The translations under genes were made by a program, and so were the position numbers. From Kumtagia yinganensis (GTDB taxonomy: Bacteria > Pseudomonadota > Alphaproteobacteria > Rhizobiales > Rhizobiaceae): a DNA stretch of 64,000 nucleotides. A model generated the notes under the pieces. That model was not told the DNA's origin and made no database searches. It saw only the letters and a list, made by a program, of their open reading frames with translations. Positions 25,044 through 32,373 of the stretch are shown here, piece by piece (position 1 is the stretch's first letter; every line of letters begins with the position of its first letter). The stretch covers positions 186,001-250,000 of the forward strand of contig NZ_JBEBMH010000002.1 in assembly GCF_040081985.1 (NCBI RefSeq), in the 5' to 3' direction.

Positions 25044-26723
25044 TCACATGCTCGTATAGACCGGCCCCTCGCCGCCCTGCGGCGGCACCCAGTTGATGTT
25101 CTGGTTCGGGTCCTTGATGTCGCAGGTCTTGCAGTGGACGCAGTTCTGCGCGTTGATGACGAAGCGCACATCCTTGGCGCCGGGATCGGCGGCGGCATTG
25201 CCGTCGGCGTCGACCCATTCGTAAACGCCTGCCGGGCAATAGCGGGTCGACGGGCCGGCGAACACGTCGTGCTCCGACCTGACCTGCAATTGCGGGTCCT
25301 TCACCTGGAGATGGACCGGCTGGTCCTCCTCATGGTTGGTGTTGGACAGAAACACCGAGGAGAGCCGGTCGAAGGTCAGCACCCCATCCGCCTTCGGATA
25401 GTCGATCTTCCTGAAATTGACAGCCGGCTGCAGCGTGGCGTAGTCGGCCTTGCCGTGTTTCAACGTGCCGAAGGGCGACCAGCCGAACAGCGTGTTCAGC
25501 CACATGTCGAGCCCGCCCAGCCCGACGCCGGCCAGCGTGCCGAAACGCGACCAGAGCGGCTTGACGTTGCGGACCTTCTTCAAATCCTTGCCGATGTCGC
25601 TGGTACGCCAGGCGTCCTCATAGGACGACAGTTCGTCATTGGCGCGGCCGGCGGCGAGCGCTTCCGCGACATGATCCGCCGCCAGCATTCCGGACAGCAC
25701 CGCGTTGTGCGAACCCTTGATGCGCGGCACGTTGACGAAACCGGCGGCGCAGCCGATCAGCACGCCGCCGGGGAAGGACAGTTTCGGCACGGACTGCCAG
25801 CCGCCCTCGGTGATGGCGCGGGCGCCATAGCCGATGCGCTTGGCGCCCTCGAAGGTGCCGCGGATCGCCGGATGGGTCTTGAAGCGCTGGAATTCCTCGA
25901 AGGGCGAGAGGTAGGGGTTCTTGTAGTTCAGATGGACGACGAAGCCGACCGCGACCTGATTATCTTCCAGATGGTAGAGGAACGAGCCGCCGCCGGTCTT
26001 CAGATCCAGCGGCCAGCCGAACGAATGCTGAACGAGTCCCAGCTTGTGGTTTTCCGGCTTGACCTGCCAGAGTTCCTTCAAGCCGATGCCGTATTTGCCG
26101 GGATCGCGGCCTTCGGACAAGCCGAACTTGGCGATGAGTTTCTTGGCGAGCGAGCCGCGCGCGCCCTCGCCGATCAGCACGTATTTGCCGAGCAGCGCCA
26201 TGCCCGGCGCGAAGGCAGGACCGTGCGAGCCGTCGCGCTCGACGCCCATGTCGCCTGTCACCACGCCCTTCACCGCGCCCTTGTCGTCGTAGATCAGGTC
26301 GGCGGCGGCGAAGCCGGGGTAGATCTCGACGCCGAGCGCCTCGGCGTGGCCGGCGAGCCATTTGCAGACGTTGCTCAGCGAGACGATGTAGTTGCCGTGA
26401 TTGTTCATCAGCGGCGGCATCATGAAATTCGGCAACCGCACCGAGCCGGCCGGGCCGAGCACGAGGAAATGGTCGTCGGTCACCGGCGTCTTGAACGGAT
26501 GGTCCGTCTCCGAGCGCCAGTCCGGCAGCAGCCGGTCGATGCCGATCGGGTCGACCACGGCGCCGGAAAGGATATGCGCGCCGACCTCGCCGCCTTTTTC
26601 GAGCACGACCACGGAAAGCTCGGGATTGACCTGCTTCAAACGTATGGCGGCCGCCAGCCCCGCCGGCCCGGCGCCGACGATGACGACGTCAAACTCCATG
26701 CTCTCGCGTTCGATCTCGCTCAT
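25044..26723 (-). CDS. Electron transfer flavoprotein-ubiquinone oxidoreductase
   Basis: Membrane-associated flavoprotein that passes electrons from ETF (acyl-CoA and dimethylglycine-type dehydrogenases) to ubiquinone. 559 residues: FAD-binding VIVGAGPAGLAAAIRLKQ at the N-terminus, the quinone-binding/membrane-surface region in the middle, and the C-terminal [4Fe-4S] ferredoxin-like motif CPAGVYEW...CVHCKTCDIKDPNQNI supplying all four cysteines. ATG at 26723 with AGGACGG just upstream. Fits with the carboxylase and LiuR-like regulator as fatty/amino-acid catabolism, though unlinked. The 223 bases upstream show no gene. Confidence 0.94.
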   Translation of the reverse strand: MSEIERESMEFDVVIVGAGPAGLAAAIRLKQVNPELSVVVLEKGGEVGAHILSGAVVDPIGIDRLLPDWRSETDHPFKTPVTDDHFLVLGPAGSVRLPNFMMPPLMNNHGNYIVSLSNVCKWLAGHAEALGVEIYPGFAAADLIYDDKGAVKGVVTGDMGVERDGSHGPAFAPGMALLGKYVLIGEGARGSLAKKLIAKFGLSEGRDPGKYGIGLKELWQVKPENHKLGLVQHSFGWPLDLKTGGGSFLYHLEDNQVAVGFVVHLNYKNPYLSPFEEFQRFKTHPAIRGTFEGAKRIGYGARAITEGGWQSVPKLSFPGGVLIGCAAGFVNVPRIKGSHNAVLSGMLAADHVAEALAAGRANDELSSYEDAWRTSDIGKDLKKVRNVKPLWSRFGTLAGVGLGGLDMWLNTLFGWSPFGTLKHGKADYATLQPAVNFRKIDYPKADGVLTFDRLSSVFLSNTNHEEDQPVHLQVKDPQLQVRSEHDVFAGPSTRYCPAGVYEWVDADGNAAADPGAKDVRFVINAQNCVHCKTCDIKDPNQNINWVPPQGGEGPVYTSM

Positions 26724-26946
26724 CCGTCCTCCATACTGGCTGCGCCCCAGGAAGGCGCTTGCTGGTCAAGGCTGCATAGCGCATCCCTCTACGGGACGAA
26801 ACCGCTCGTACCAAAAGGCAAGGCGGCAAAGTGACGCCACTTGCATTGATTAAGAGGGTTTGGCCGGTTTGCGGCAGCGTGGAACGCCGCCCCGCGAAAA
26901 ATTCGCGCGGATTGTTTCTCCCCAGCTCTTGGCAAAGGCCGCGCTG

Positions 26947-27864
26947 TCATGAGGTGTCCGGACTTTCCAGGGCGTAGATCGCCAATGCGTGCGCGTGGGC
27001 CAGAATTTCGTCGACCTCGCGGATTTTGTGGGGAAGCGGCGCGCCCGGGTCGTAGCGGGCCAGGCGGCCGCCGGGCGGACGCCCGCGCCGCAGCGGCGAG
27101 AGGCGGCGGCTGGAGACGGGTCCGTCCCGCGCGATTGCGGCGTCGCGCCGGGCCTGCCAGCGGGCGAAGCGTTTGGCCTGGCCCGGCAGGTCGTCGAGCG
27201 CGGCGCCGAGCGCGGCAAGGCGCTGACCGAGACGCTCGGCGTCAATCGGATCATCGGGCGATGGAGGGGGAGGCAGCGGGCAGTACGTCGCGCTGAAATC
27301 GAGGCCCAGGATGCGGGGGGCGGCGTGGGCAGGCACGACGCGGCGGGGGAGGCGGAACGGTCGCCGCGGTGGATCGAGCAGCGACAGCGAGAGGATGCGC
27401 GAGGTGGGCTTGGGCCGTTTTTTAGGCCCCTTTGGCAGGAAGGCGCGGGGTCCCCGCAACATTGCTGGCTTTGGCTTGCGCGGGCGTAGCGGCGGAAGGG
27501 TTACCACGATCCCACGAGCGGCCGCGATGATGAGGCGTCGGGTGGCTGCTTCCGCCGGACGCAATAGCCGCAGGATGGCGAGATAGAGAGCGCGGGAAAG
27601 GGTAAGTGCCGGGGACAGTTTACTTTTTTCCGCCCGCACCTGCCTTGAAGCGGCTGCGCCTTTCCGCGGAAAGAAAGTAAACTGTCCCCCAGCGCCAACG
27701 GCCCCATCGCCAACGCCCCTAGCGCCGCCCGGCCTCCCAGCGCCAAGGCTTCCAGCGCCAAGGCCGCCAGCGTCCGCCATCCCGGCCATGGCGACAAGCA
27801 TGGCGAGGATGCGCTTCAGCGCCTCCAGGTTTTGCCGGATTGCCTCACTGCCGTCCAACGTCAC
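26947..27864 (-). CDS. Hypothetical basic Pro/Arg-rich protein carrying an inserted repeat
   Basis: 305 residues from a GTG at 27864 (GGAGG three to four bases upstream). An N-terminal helical part (GSEAIRQNLEALKRILAMLVAMAG) is followed by a Gly/Ala-rich repeat tract, a 26-residue segment encoded by an inverted-repeat element (about residues 58-85), a helical block AILRLLRPAEAATRRLIIAAARG and a strongly basic Pro-rich half. No family recognised. The helical blocks on both sides of the repeat suggest one original gene. Extent and expression are less certain than for neighbours. Confidence 0.55.
   Translation of the reverse strand: MTLDGSEAIRQNLEALKRILAMLVAMAGMADAGGLGAGSLGAGRPGGARGVGDGAVGAGGQFTFFPRKGAAASRQVRAEKSKLSPALTLSRALYLAILRLLRPAEAATRRLIIAAARGIVVTLPPLRPRKPKPAMLRGPRAFLPKGPKKRPKPTSRILSLSLLDPPRRPFRLPRRVVPAHAAPRILGLDFSATYCPLPPPPSPDDPIDAERLGQRLAALGAALDDLPGQAKRFARWQARRDAAIARDGPVSSRRLSPLRRGRPPGGRLARYDPGAPLPHKIREVDEILAHAHALAIYALESPDTS
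27611..27689. repeat. REP-like inverted repeat inside a coding frame
   Basis: Perfect 16-base terminal inverted repeats, GGGGACAGTTTACTTT and AAAGTAAACTGTCCCC, around a 47-base core with the arms of a smaller hairpin (TTTTTTCCGC...GCGGAAA). Such GGGGACAGTTTACTTT termini resemble REP-type elements mobilised by Y1-type transposases; no transposase gene is present here. It lies in frame within the hypothetical gene 26947-27864. Confidence 0.85.
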
Positions 27865-28001
27865 ATTCCTCCAGACAAGCCGGCGCCATTATTCGCTCCG
27901 CGCAGGAGGACGGGGACAGGATTCCAGGAAAACGACCCGGAAGGATGCCAAAAAGTGCGGACCGGCGTCGAACCTTTCCTTGCAACTTCCGGCACAAGCG
28001 A

Positions 28002-28076
28002 CGGGGACCGTTTGCTTTTTCCGGCTCGCGCGCCGTCCGCACCGGCGCGGCCCTTCCCCGAAAGAAAATAAATCGG
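28002..28076. repeat. Degenerate second copy of the REP-like element
   Basis: GGGGACCGTTTGCTTTTTCCGG on the left and CCCCGAAAGAAAATAAATCGGGGG on the right mirror the termini of the element at 27611 with several mismatches. A GGGGACAGG fragment also occurs at about 27912. This occupies most of the 309-base gap between the divergent genes at 27864 and 28174. Confidence 0.6.
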
Positions 28077-28173
28077 GGGCTTGTCCTTCCCCGTTTCCGG
28101 CCGTGCGGATCGCGCTTCCGAGCATCTTCGAAATGCGATGTTCGCCGCAGCAATAATCGGTCATACTCGCCTC

Positions 28174-28812
28174 ATGCCGCTTGCCAGCCTTTTCCGCTGC
28201 CTCATGCCGCAACGACGGATCGGCGGGGTTTTTCTTGCGGCCTTGCTGCTTTCGGTCGTGACGTCTCCCGGCAAGGCGGAAGATGGGGAGGCCGGCGAAT
28301 GGACGGCCGGCGCCTACTCCTTTTCCGACGAAATGGGCGGCTTCATCATCGAGTCCGTCTCCGGCAAAGGGACGCACGGCGACCCGGTCGTCTTGACGGA
28401 GACATTGAATTCGTCTTCGCCGGTCACCCTGGTGATCCGCTCCGTGTGGCCGATCCGGCCGTTCGATTCCGCCGCGCTGTACGACAATGGCGTGCTTTAC
28501 ATGCGCATCGTGGCGCGCAACGGCAGCGGCCAGGGTTGGGTGGAGTTCGAGTTCGAGCTGCAGGAACTGCTGCACAAGGCCAGCGTGTTCGGCGACGGCC
28601 TGTCCTTCGACCAGCGCAGCCTGCGCAAGGACAACATCTCGTCCGACACGTTCGCCGAGTTCAGCCGCGACTTCGAACCCTACGACAAGCTGCTGTTCCG
28701 CCACGGAAAAGTCGATCCCGGCAAATCGGCGGGCTTCTCTTTCCTGATCACCGATTTCACGCCGAGGCCGAAATTCTATCTGGTGCAGGACCCGCGCATC
28801 CCCTCGTCCTGA
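28174..28812 (+). CDS. Hypothetical exported protein
   Basis: 212 residues from the ATG at 28174; a second in-frame ATG at 28204 gives a cleaner signal peptide (MPQRRIGGVFLAALLLSVVTSP, cleavage near GKAED). The mature part contains WTAGAYSFSDEMGGFIIESVSG, NSSSPVTLVIRSVWPIRPFD and a mixed alpha/beta pattern without cysteines or known catalytic motifs. Probably periplasmic. It precedes the DNA glycosylase gene by 35 bases and may be co-transcribed. Function unknown. Confidence 0.65.
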   Translation: MPLASLFRCLMPQRRIGGVFLAALLLSVVTSPGKAEDGEAGEWTAGAYSFSDEMGGFIIESVSGKGTHGDPVVLTETLNSSSPVTLVIRSVWPIRPFDSAALYDNGVLYMRIVARNGSGQGWVEFEFELQELLHKASVFGDGLSFDQRSLRKDNISSDTFAEFSRDFEPYDKLLFRHGKVDPGKSAGFSFLITDFTPRPKFYLVQDPRIPSS

Positions 28813-28847
28813 CTTGCTTTCGCCATCCATGCGCAGCATGGTCCGGC

Positions 28848-29738
28848 ATGGCCGTTTCCAGCACCGAACACAGCGCCGGACTGCGCGAACTCCTCGCCTT
28901 CTATGCCGAGGCTGGCGTCGACGAAGCCTTGCTGGACGAGCCCGCCGATCGGTTCGCCGAGAGCGCAGAGGCAAAAAACCGGCAAGCTGGCGCGGCACGG
29001 CCAATGGATCCCGCGCGACGCGAGGAAACCTCCGGCAAGGCCGGTGAAGTCCGTGCGCCGCGAAAATCCTTTCTTCCGGACAGCCAGCCGGTGGCGGCGC
29101 CAAGGCCGCAGGCGGCCGCGGTGCCGGACGGCGCACAGGCGGCGCTGGCGCGCGAACTGGCGCGTTCGGCGGCGTCGCTGGAGGAACTGCGCCAAATCAT
29201 GCTCGACTTCGAAGGCTGCAATCTCAAGGCGACGGCGAAGAACCTCGTCTTCGCCGACGGCAATCCGGAAGCCGATCTGATGCTCGTGGGCGAGGCGCCG
29301 GGCCGTGACGAGGATCTGGAAGGCCTGCCCTTCGTCGGCCGGTCGGGACAATTGCTCGACCGCATCCTCGCGGCGATCGGCCGCGACCGCAAATCGGTTT
29401 ATATCGCCAATGTCATTCCGTGGCGGCCTCCCGGCAATCGCGATCCGTCGCCGATGGAGACCGAGATTTGCCGGCCCTTTATCGAACGGCAGATCGAGCT
29501 TGCCGCGCCGAAGGTGCTGATGACGCTCGGCAATCCCTCGACAAAGGCGCTGCTGAGGACGCAGGAAGGCATCACAAAAATGCGCGGCAAATGGCGGGAG
29601 CACGTCACCGACGGTGACGTCCGCACCCCGACCATGCCGACCCTGCATCCGGCCTACCTGCTGCGCACGCCCGCCCACAAGCGGCTGGCCTGGCGCGATT
29701 TTCTCGAGGTGCGGGCACGGCTTGCGGCGCTTTCCTGA
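28848..29738 (+). CDS. Uracil-DNA glycosylase, family 4-like
   Basis: Removes uracil from DNA. 296 residues: a variable N-terminal third of low complexity (about 1-110), then the glycosylase domain with motif A GEAPGRDEDLEGLPFVGRSGQLL, NVIPWRPPGNRDPSP, and motif B HPAYLLRTP. Family-4 enzymes hold a [4Fe-4S] cluster with four cysteines. Only two cysteines in comparable places are visible (EGCNLK and EICRPF), so the cluster may be absent or altered. Start ATG at 28848. Confidence 0.85.
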   Translation: MAVSSTEHSAGLRELLAFYAEAGVDEALLDEPADRFAESAEAKNRQAGAARPMDPARREETSGKAGEVRAPRKSFLPDSQPVAAPRPQAAAVPDGAQAALARELARSAASLEELRQIMLDFEGCNLKATAKNLVFADGNPEADLMLVGEAPGRDEDLEGLPFVGRSGQLLDRILAAIGRDRKSVYIANVIPWRPPGNRDPSPMETEICRPFIERQIELAAPKVLMTLGNPSTKALLRTQEGITKMRGKWREHVTDGDVRTPTMPTLHPAYLLRTPAHKRLAWRDFLEVRARLAALS

Positions 29739-29765
29739 GAGATCGATTCAGATCGCGGCCGACGC

Positions 29766-29907
29766 TCCCTCCCCCTTGAGGGAGGGTGGCCGCGAAGCGG
29801 CCGGGTGGGGTCGCCGCGGCCAAACGCCAACGTTGCCTTGCGTCGGAGCACTGCCGAGGCAACCCCTCCCCCGGCCTCCGGCCGGACCCTCCCCTCAAAG
29901 GGGAGGA
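29766..29907 (+). repeat. GC-rich palindromic element, copy facing right
   Basis: 142 bases running from CTCCCTCCCCCTTGAGGGAG through the hairpin GGCCGCGAAGCGGCC and the core GGCCAAACGCCAACGTTGCC to ACCCTCCCCTCAAAGGGGAG. It fills the gap between the glycosylase gene and the minus-strand membrane-protein gene. The element at 31267-31414 is its reverse complement over nearly the full length. Confidence 0.9.
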
Positions 29908-29930
29908 AGCGCCGGCCGCGGCGTCTGCGC

Positions 29931-30332
29931 TCAGGCAGCCACGGCCGGCGCGGCCCGGCGCATGCCGACAAGCTGCAATTCCGCGAAGAGCGCGACCGCG
30001 GCGGCCTGGGCGATGACGAAGGCGTAGCCCAACGCGGTCGGCGACACCAAGCCCGTGACCAGCAGGCCGATGCTGGCGGCGGCCCACAGCGCGTTGATAC
30101 CGATCACGTCGATCAGCAGGAGCCGGCTGATCGTGGGCCGGCGCGACATGGTGGCCACCAGGATCGTCCAGGGGATCAGCACGATGCCGACCCAGAACAG
30201 CAGCGGCTGCGGCAAGCCGAGCAGCGGCGACAGCAGCGAAGCGCCGCCCGCCATGAGCAGCGCGCCGGCGCCGGAAAAGACGGCATCGACGCGGAGCGCG
30301 TTGCGCAGGAAGTGTGTGTTCGAGAGGGTCAT
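29931..30332 (-). CDS. Small four-helix inner-membrane protein of unknown function
   Basis: 133 residues with four hydrophobic helices (about 15-35, 42-62, 72-95, 98-120) and short polar ends. ATG at 30332 has GGAG six bases upstream. It is divergent from the XRE-type regulator (127-base shared promoter region), which suggests regulation by it. The pair is bounded by inverted palindromic elements. No family recognised with confidence. Confidence 0.72.
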   Translation of the reverse strand: MTLSNTHFLRNALRVDAVFSGAGALLMAGGASLLSPLLGLPQPLLFWVGIVLIPWTILVATMSRRPTISRLLLIDVIGINALWAAASIGLLVTGLVSPTALGYAFVIAQAAAVALFAELQLVGMRRAAPAVAA

Positions 30333-30459
30333 AACGATCTCCATCCGGTTGGCGCCGGCGGGATGCCGGCATGGCGCGGACGATGGCGGAGACCGCGCCG
30401 CGTGGCGATTACGCCGGAGGTAATGGATTTGCGGCGGCAGGCCGCCTATCGTCGCCGGC

Positions 30460-31281
30460 ATGAACACCGCCCTCGCCTCGCCCGGCCCGCTCATCCGCGA
30501 ATGGCGCACGCGCCGCCGCATGAGCCAGCTCGATCTCGCCATGGAGGCCGAAATCTCGCAAAGGCATCTGAGTTTCGTGGAAAGCGGCCGGGCAAAACCG
30601 TCGCGCGACATGGTGCTGCATCTGGCCGAGCGGCTGGCGCTGCCGCTGCGCGAGACCAACCGCCTGCTGCTGGCCGCCGGCTATGCGCCGGGTTTCGACG
30701 AGAACAGGCTCGACGAACCAGCCATGGCGCCGGCGCTGGCGGCGGTCGAGACCGTGCTCAAGGCGCACGAGCCCAATCCGGCCTTCGCCGTCGACCGCCA
30801 CTGGAACCTTGTCCGCGCCAACGCGGCGCTGGCGCCCTTCCTTGCCGGCGTGTCCGATCCGGCATTGCTGGCGCCGCCGGTGAATGCGCTCAGGCTCAGC
30901 CTGCATCCGCAAGGCGTGGCGCCGCTGATCGTCAATTTCGCCGAATGGCGCGACCATGTGGTGGAGCGGCTGCGGCGGCTGAACCAGGCGGTCGCCGATC
31001 CGGTGATCGTGGAGCTGGAGCGCGAGCTGCGCGGCTATCCCGTGCCGAAGCGCACCGGGCCGCCGGCGCCGGCGCGCGACTATTCGCCGATCGCGGTGCC
31101 GCTGCGCCTCAGGATGGACGGTATGATGTTGTCGTTCATCTCGACCATCACGGTGTTCGGCACGCCGCTCGACGTGACACTGTCGGAACTGGCGATCGAA
31201 TCGTTCTTTCCGGCCGACGCGGCGACGGCGGAGGCAATGCGCGCGATGGCGGCAGAGCGCGACGCTGCCCCTCCCCCTTGA
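30460..31281 (+). CDS. XRE-type regulator with MmyB-like ligand-binding domain
   Basis: 273 residues. N-terminal helix-turn-helix (REWRTRRRMSQLDLAMEAEISQR ... HLSFVESGRAKPSRDMVLHLAE), then a domain containing ETNRLLLAAGYAPGFDE, VDRHWNLVRANAAL and PLRLRMDGMMLSFISTITVFGTP, typical of MmyB-like transcription factors. Likely represses or activates the divergent membrane-protein gene. The last codons (Ala-Pro-Pro-Pro-stop) are supplied by the adjoining palindromic element, so the native C-terminus may have been longer or different. Confidence 0.85.
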   Translation: MNTALASPGPLIREWRTRRRMSQLDLAMEAEISQRHLSFVESGRAKPSRDMVLHLAERLALPLRETNRLLLAAGYAPGFDENRLDEPAMAPALAAVETVLKAHEPNPAFAVDRHWNLVRANAALAPFLAGVSDPALLAPPVNALRLSLHPQGVAPLIVNFAEWRDHVVERLRRLNQAVADPVIVELERELRGYPVPKRTGPPAPARDYSPIAVPLRLRMDGMMLSFISTITVFGTPLDVTLSELAIESFFPADAATAEAMRAMAAERDAAPPP

Positions 31282-31414
31282 GGGGAGGGTCGATCGGCGA
31301 AGCCGATCGGGGAGGGGTTGCTGCGGCAGTGCTCCGGCGCAAAGCGACGTTGGCGTTTGGCCGCAGCGACCCCACCCGGCCGCTTCGCGGCCACCCTCCC
31401 CTCAAGGGGGAGGG
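31267..31414 (-). repeat. GC-rich palindromic element, copy facing left
   Basis: 148 bases. Its reverse complement matches the element at 29766-29907 including the core (GGCCAAACGCCAACGTCGCTT). A differing hairpin, CGATCGGCGAAGCCGATCG, replaces one inner stem, so these elements are mosaics. Its left end overlaps the last five codons of the XRE gene and provides its TGA. Confidence 0.9.
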
Positions 31415-31425
31415 AAAACGGCCGC

Positions 31426-32373
31426 CTACTGCGGCGGCGTGGCCTCCTTTGCCGCCGCGCGCTCGATGCCGAGCCGGCGTTCGCGCAGGATGATGAAGAT
31501 GCCGGCGCCGACGACGATCAGGCCGCCGGCCAGCATATGCAGCGTCGGCACGTCGCCGAACACGACGTAGCCGACGGCGATGGCGAGCAGCATCGAGGTG
31601 TATTCGAACGGCGCTACGACCGAAGCTTCGGCGTATCGGTAGGCCTCCGTCATCAGCAGTTGCGCGATGCCTCCGCAGATGCCGGCCCCAACCAGCAGGG
31701 CGGCCTGCTCCATCGTCAGCGCCTGCCAGCCGAACGGAACGGACAGCAGGGCAAGCAGCGACGCCGACAGCGAGAACCAGATGACGATGGTGGAGGTCTT
31801 TTCCGTGTGCACCAGGCTGCGCACCAGGATCATCGCCATGGCCGAGGCCGTCGCGCCGCCGAGCGTGGCCAGCGCGCCGAGCGCCTCGTCGCCGCCAAGA
31901 GCCGCCGACTCGCTGAACAGCGTCAGTTTCGGCCAGGAGACGATGAAGACGCCGACCAGGCCGACGACGACGGCGCTCCAGCGATAGAAGCGGATCGTCT
32001 CGCCGAGGATGAGCGCGCTGAAGACGACGACCAGCAAAGGCTGCGCATAGTTGATCGTCACCGATTCCGGCAGCGGCAAGCGGGCGAGGCCGAAGAAACC
32101 GAGCGCCATCGAGGTGACGCCGACCAGTCCGCGCAGGAAATGGCTGACCGGGCGCTTGGTGTGCAGCGCGCGCCTGAGGTCGTGATGCCACACCAGGAAC
32201 AGGATGATCGGCAGGATGGCGAAGAAGGAGCGGAAGAACACGACCTGCCCGGTCGGCAACGGCCCCGCCGCCTTGATCATGCTCGCCATGGCGACGAAAA
32301 CGGCGACCGAAACCATCTTGAAGGCGATGCCCGCGAGGGGCCTGTCAGGATGAGAGCGGCCGGGCTGCGTCAC
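31426..32373 (-). CDS. EamA/DMT-family transporter
   Basis: 315-residue membrane protein with ten hydrophobic helices in two EamA repeats. The repeat ends LPESVTINYAQPLLVVVFSALILGE and EASVVAPFEYTSMLLAIAVGYVVFGD are characteristic. Likely a metabolite or amino-acid exporter; the substrate is not predictable. GTG at 32373 is the start because it overlaps the stop of the upstream oxidase gene as GTGA, implying coupled translation. An upstream in-frame extension would lie inside that gene. Confidence 0.84.
   Translation of the reverse strand: MTQPGRSHPDRPLAGIAFKMVSVAVFVAMASMIKAAGPLPTGQVVFFRSFFAILPIILFLVWHHDLRRALHTKRPVSHFLRGLVGVTSMALGFFGLARLPLPESVTINYAQPLLVVVFSALILGETIRFYRWSAVVVGLVGVFIVSWPKLTLFSESAALGGDEALGALATLGGATASAMAMILVRSLVHTEKTSTIVIWFSLSASLLALLSVPFGWQALTMEQAALLVGAGICGGIAQLLMTEAYRYAEASVVAPFEYTSMLLAIAVGYVVFGDVPTLHMLAGGLIVVGAGIFIILRERRLGIERAAAKEATPPQ

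Noticed and set aside
27600..28080. An insertion sequence at the GGGGACAGTTTACTTT repeats
   Set aside because: No transposase frame is present between or beside the repeats. Sizes and hairpins fit small non-autonomous REP-like elements.
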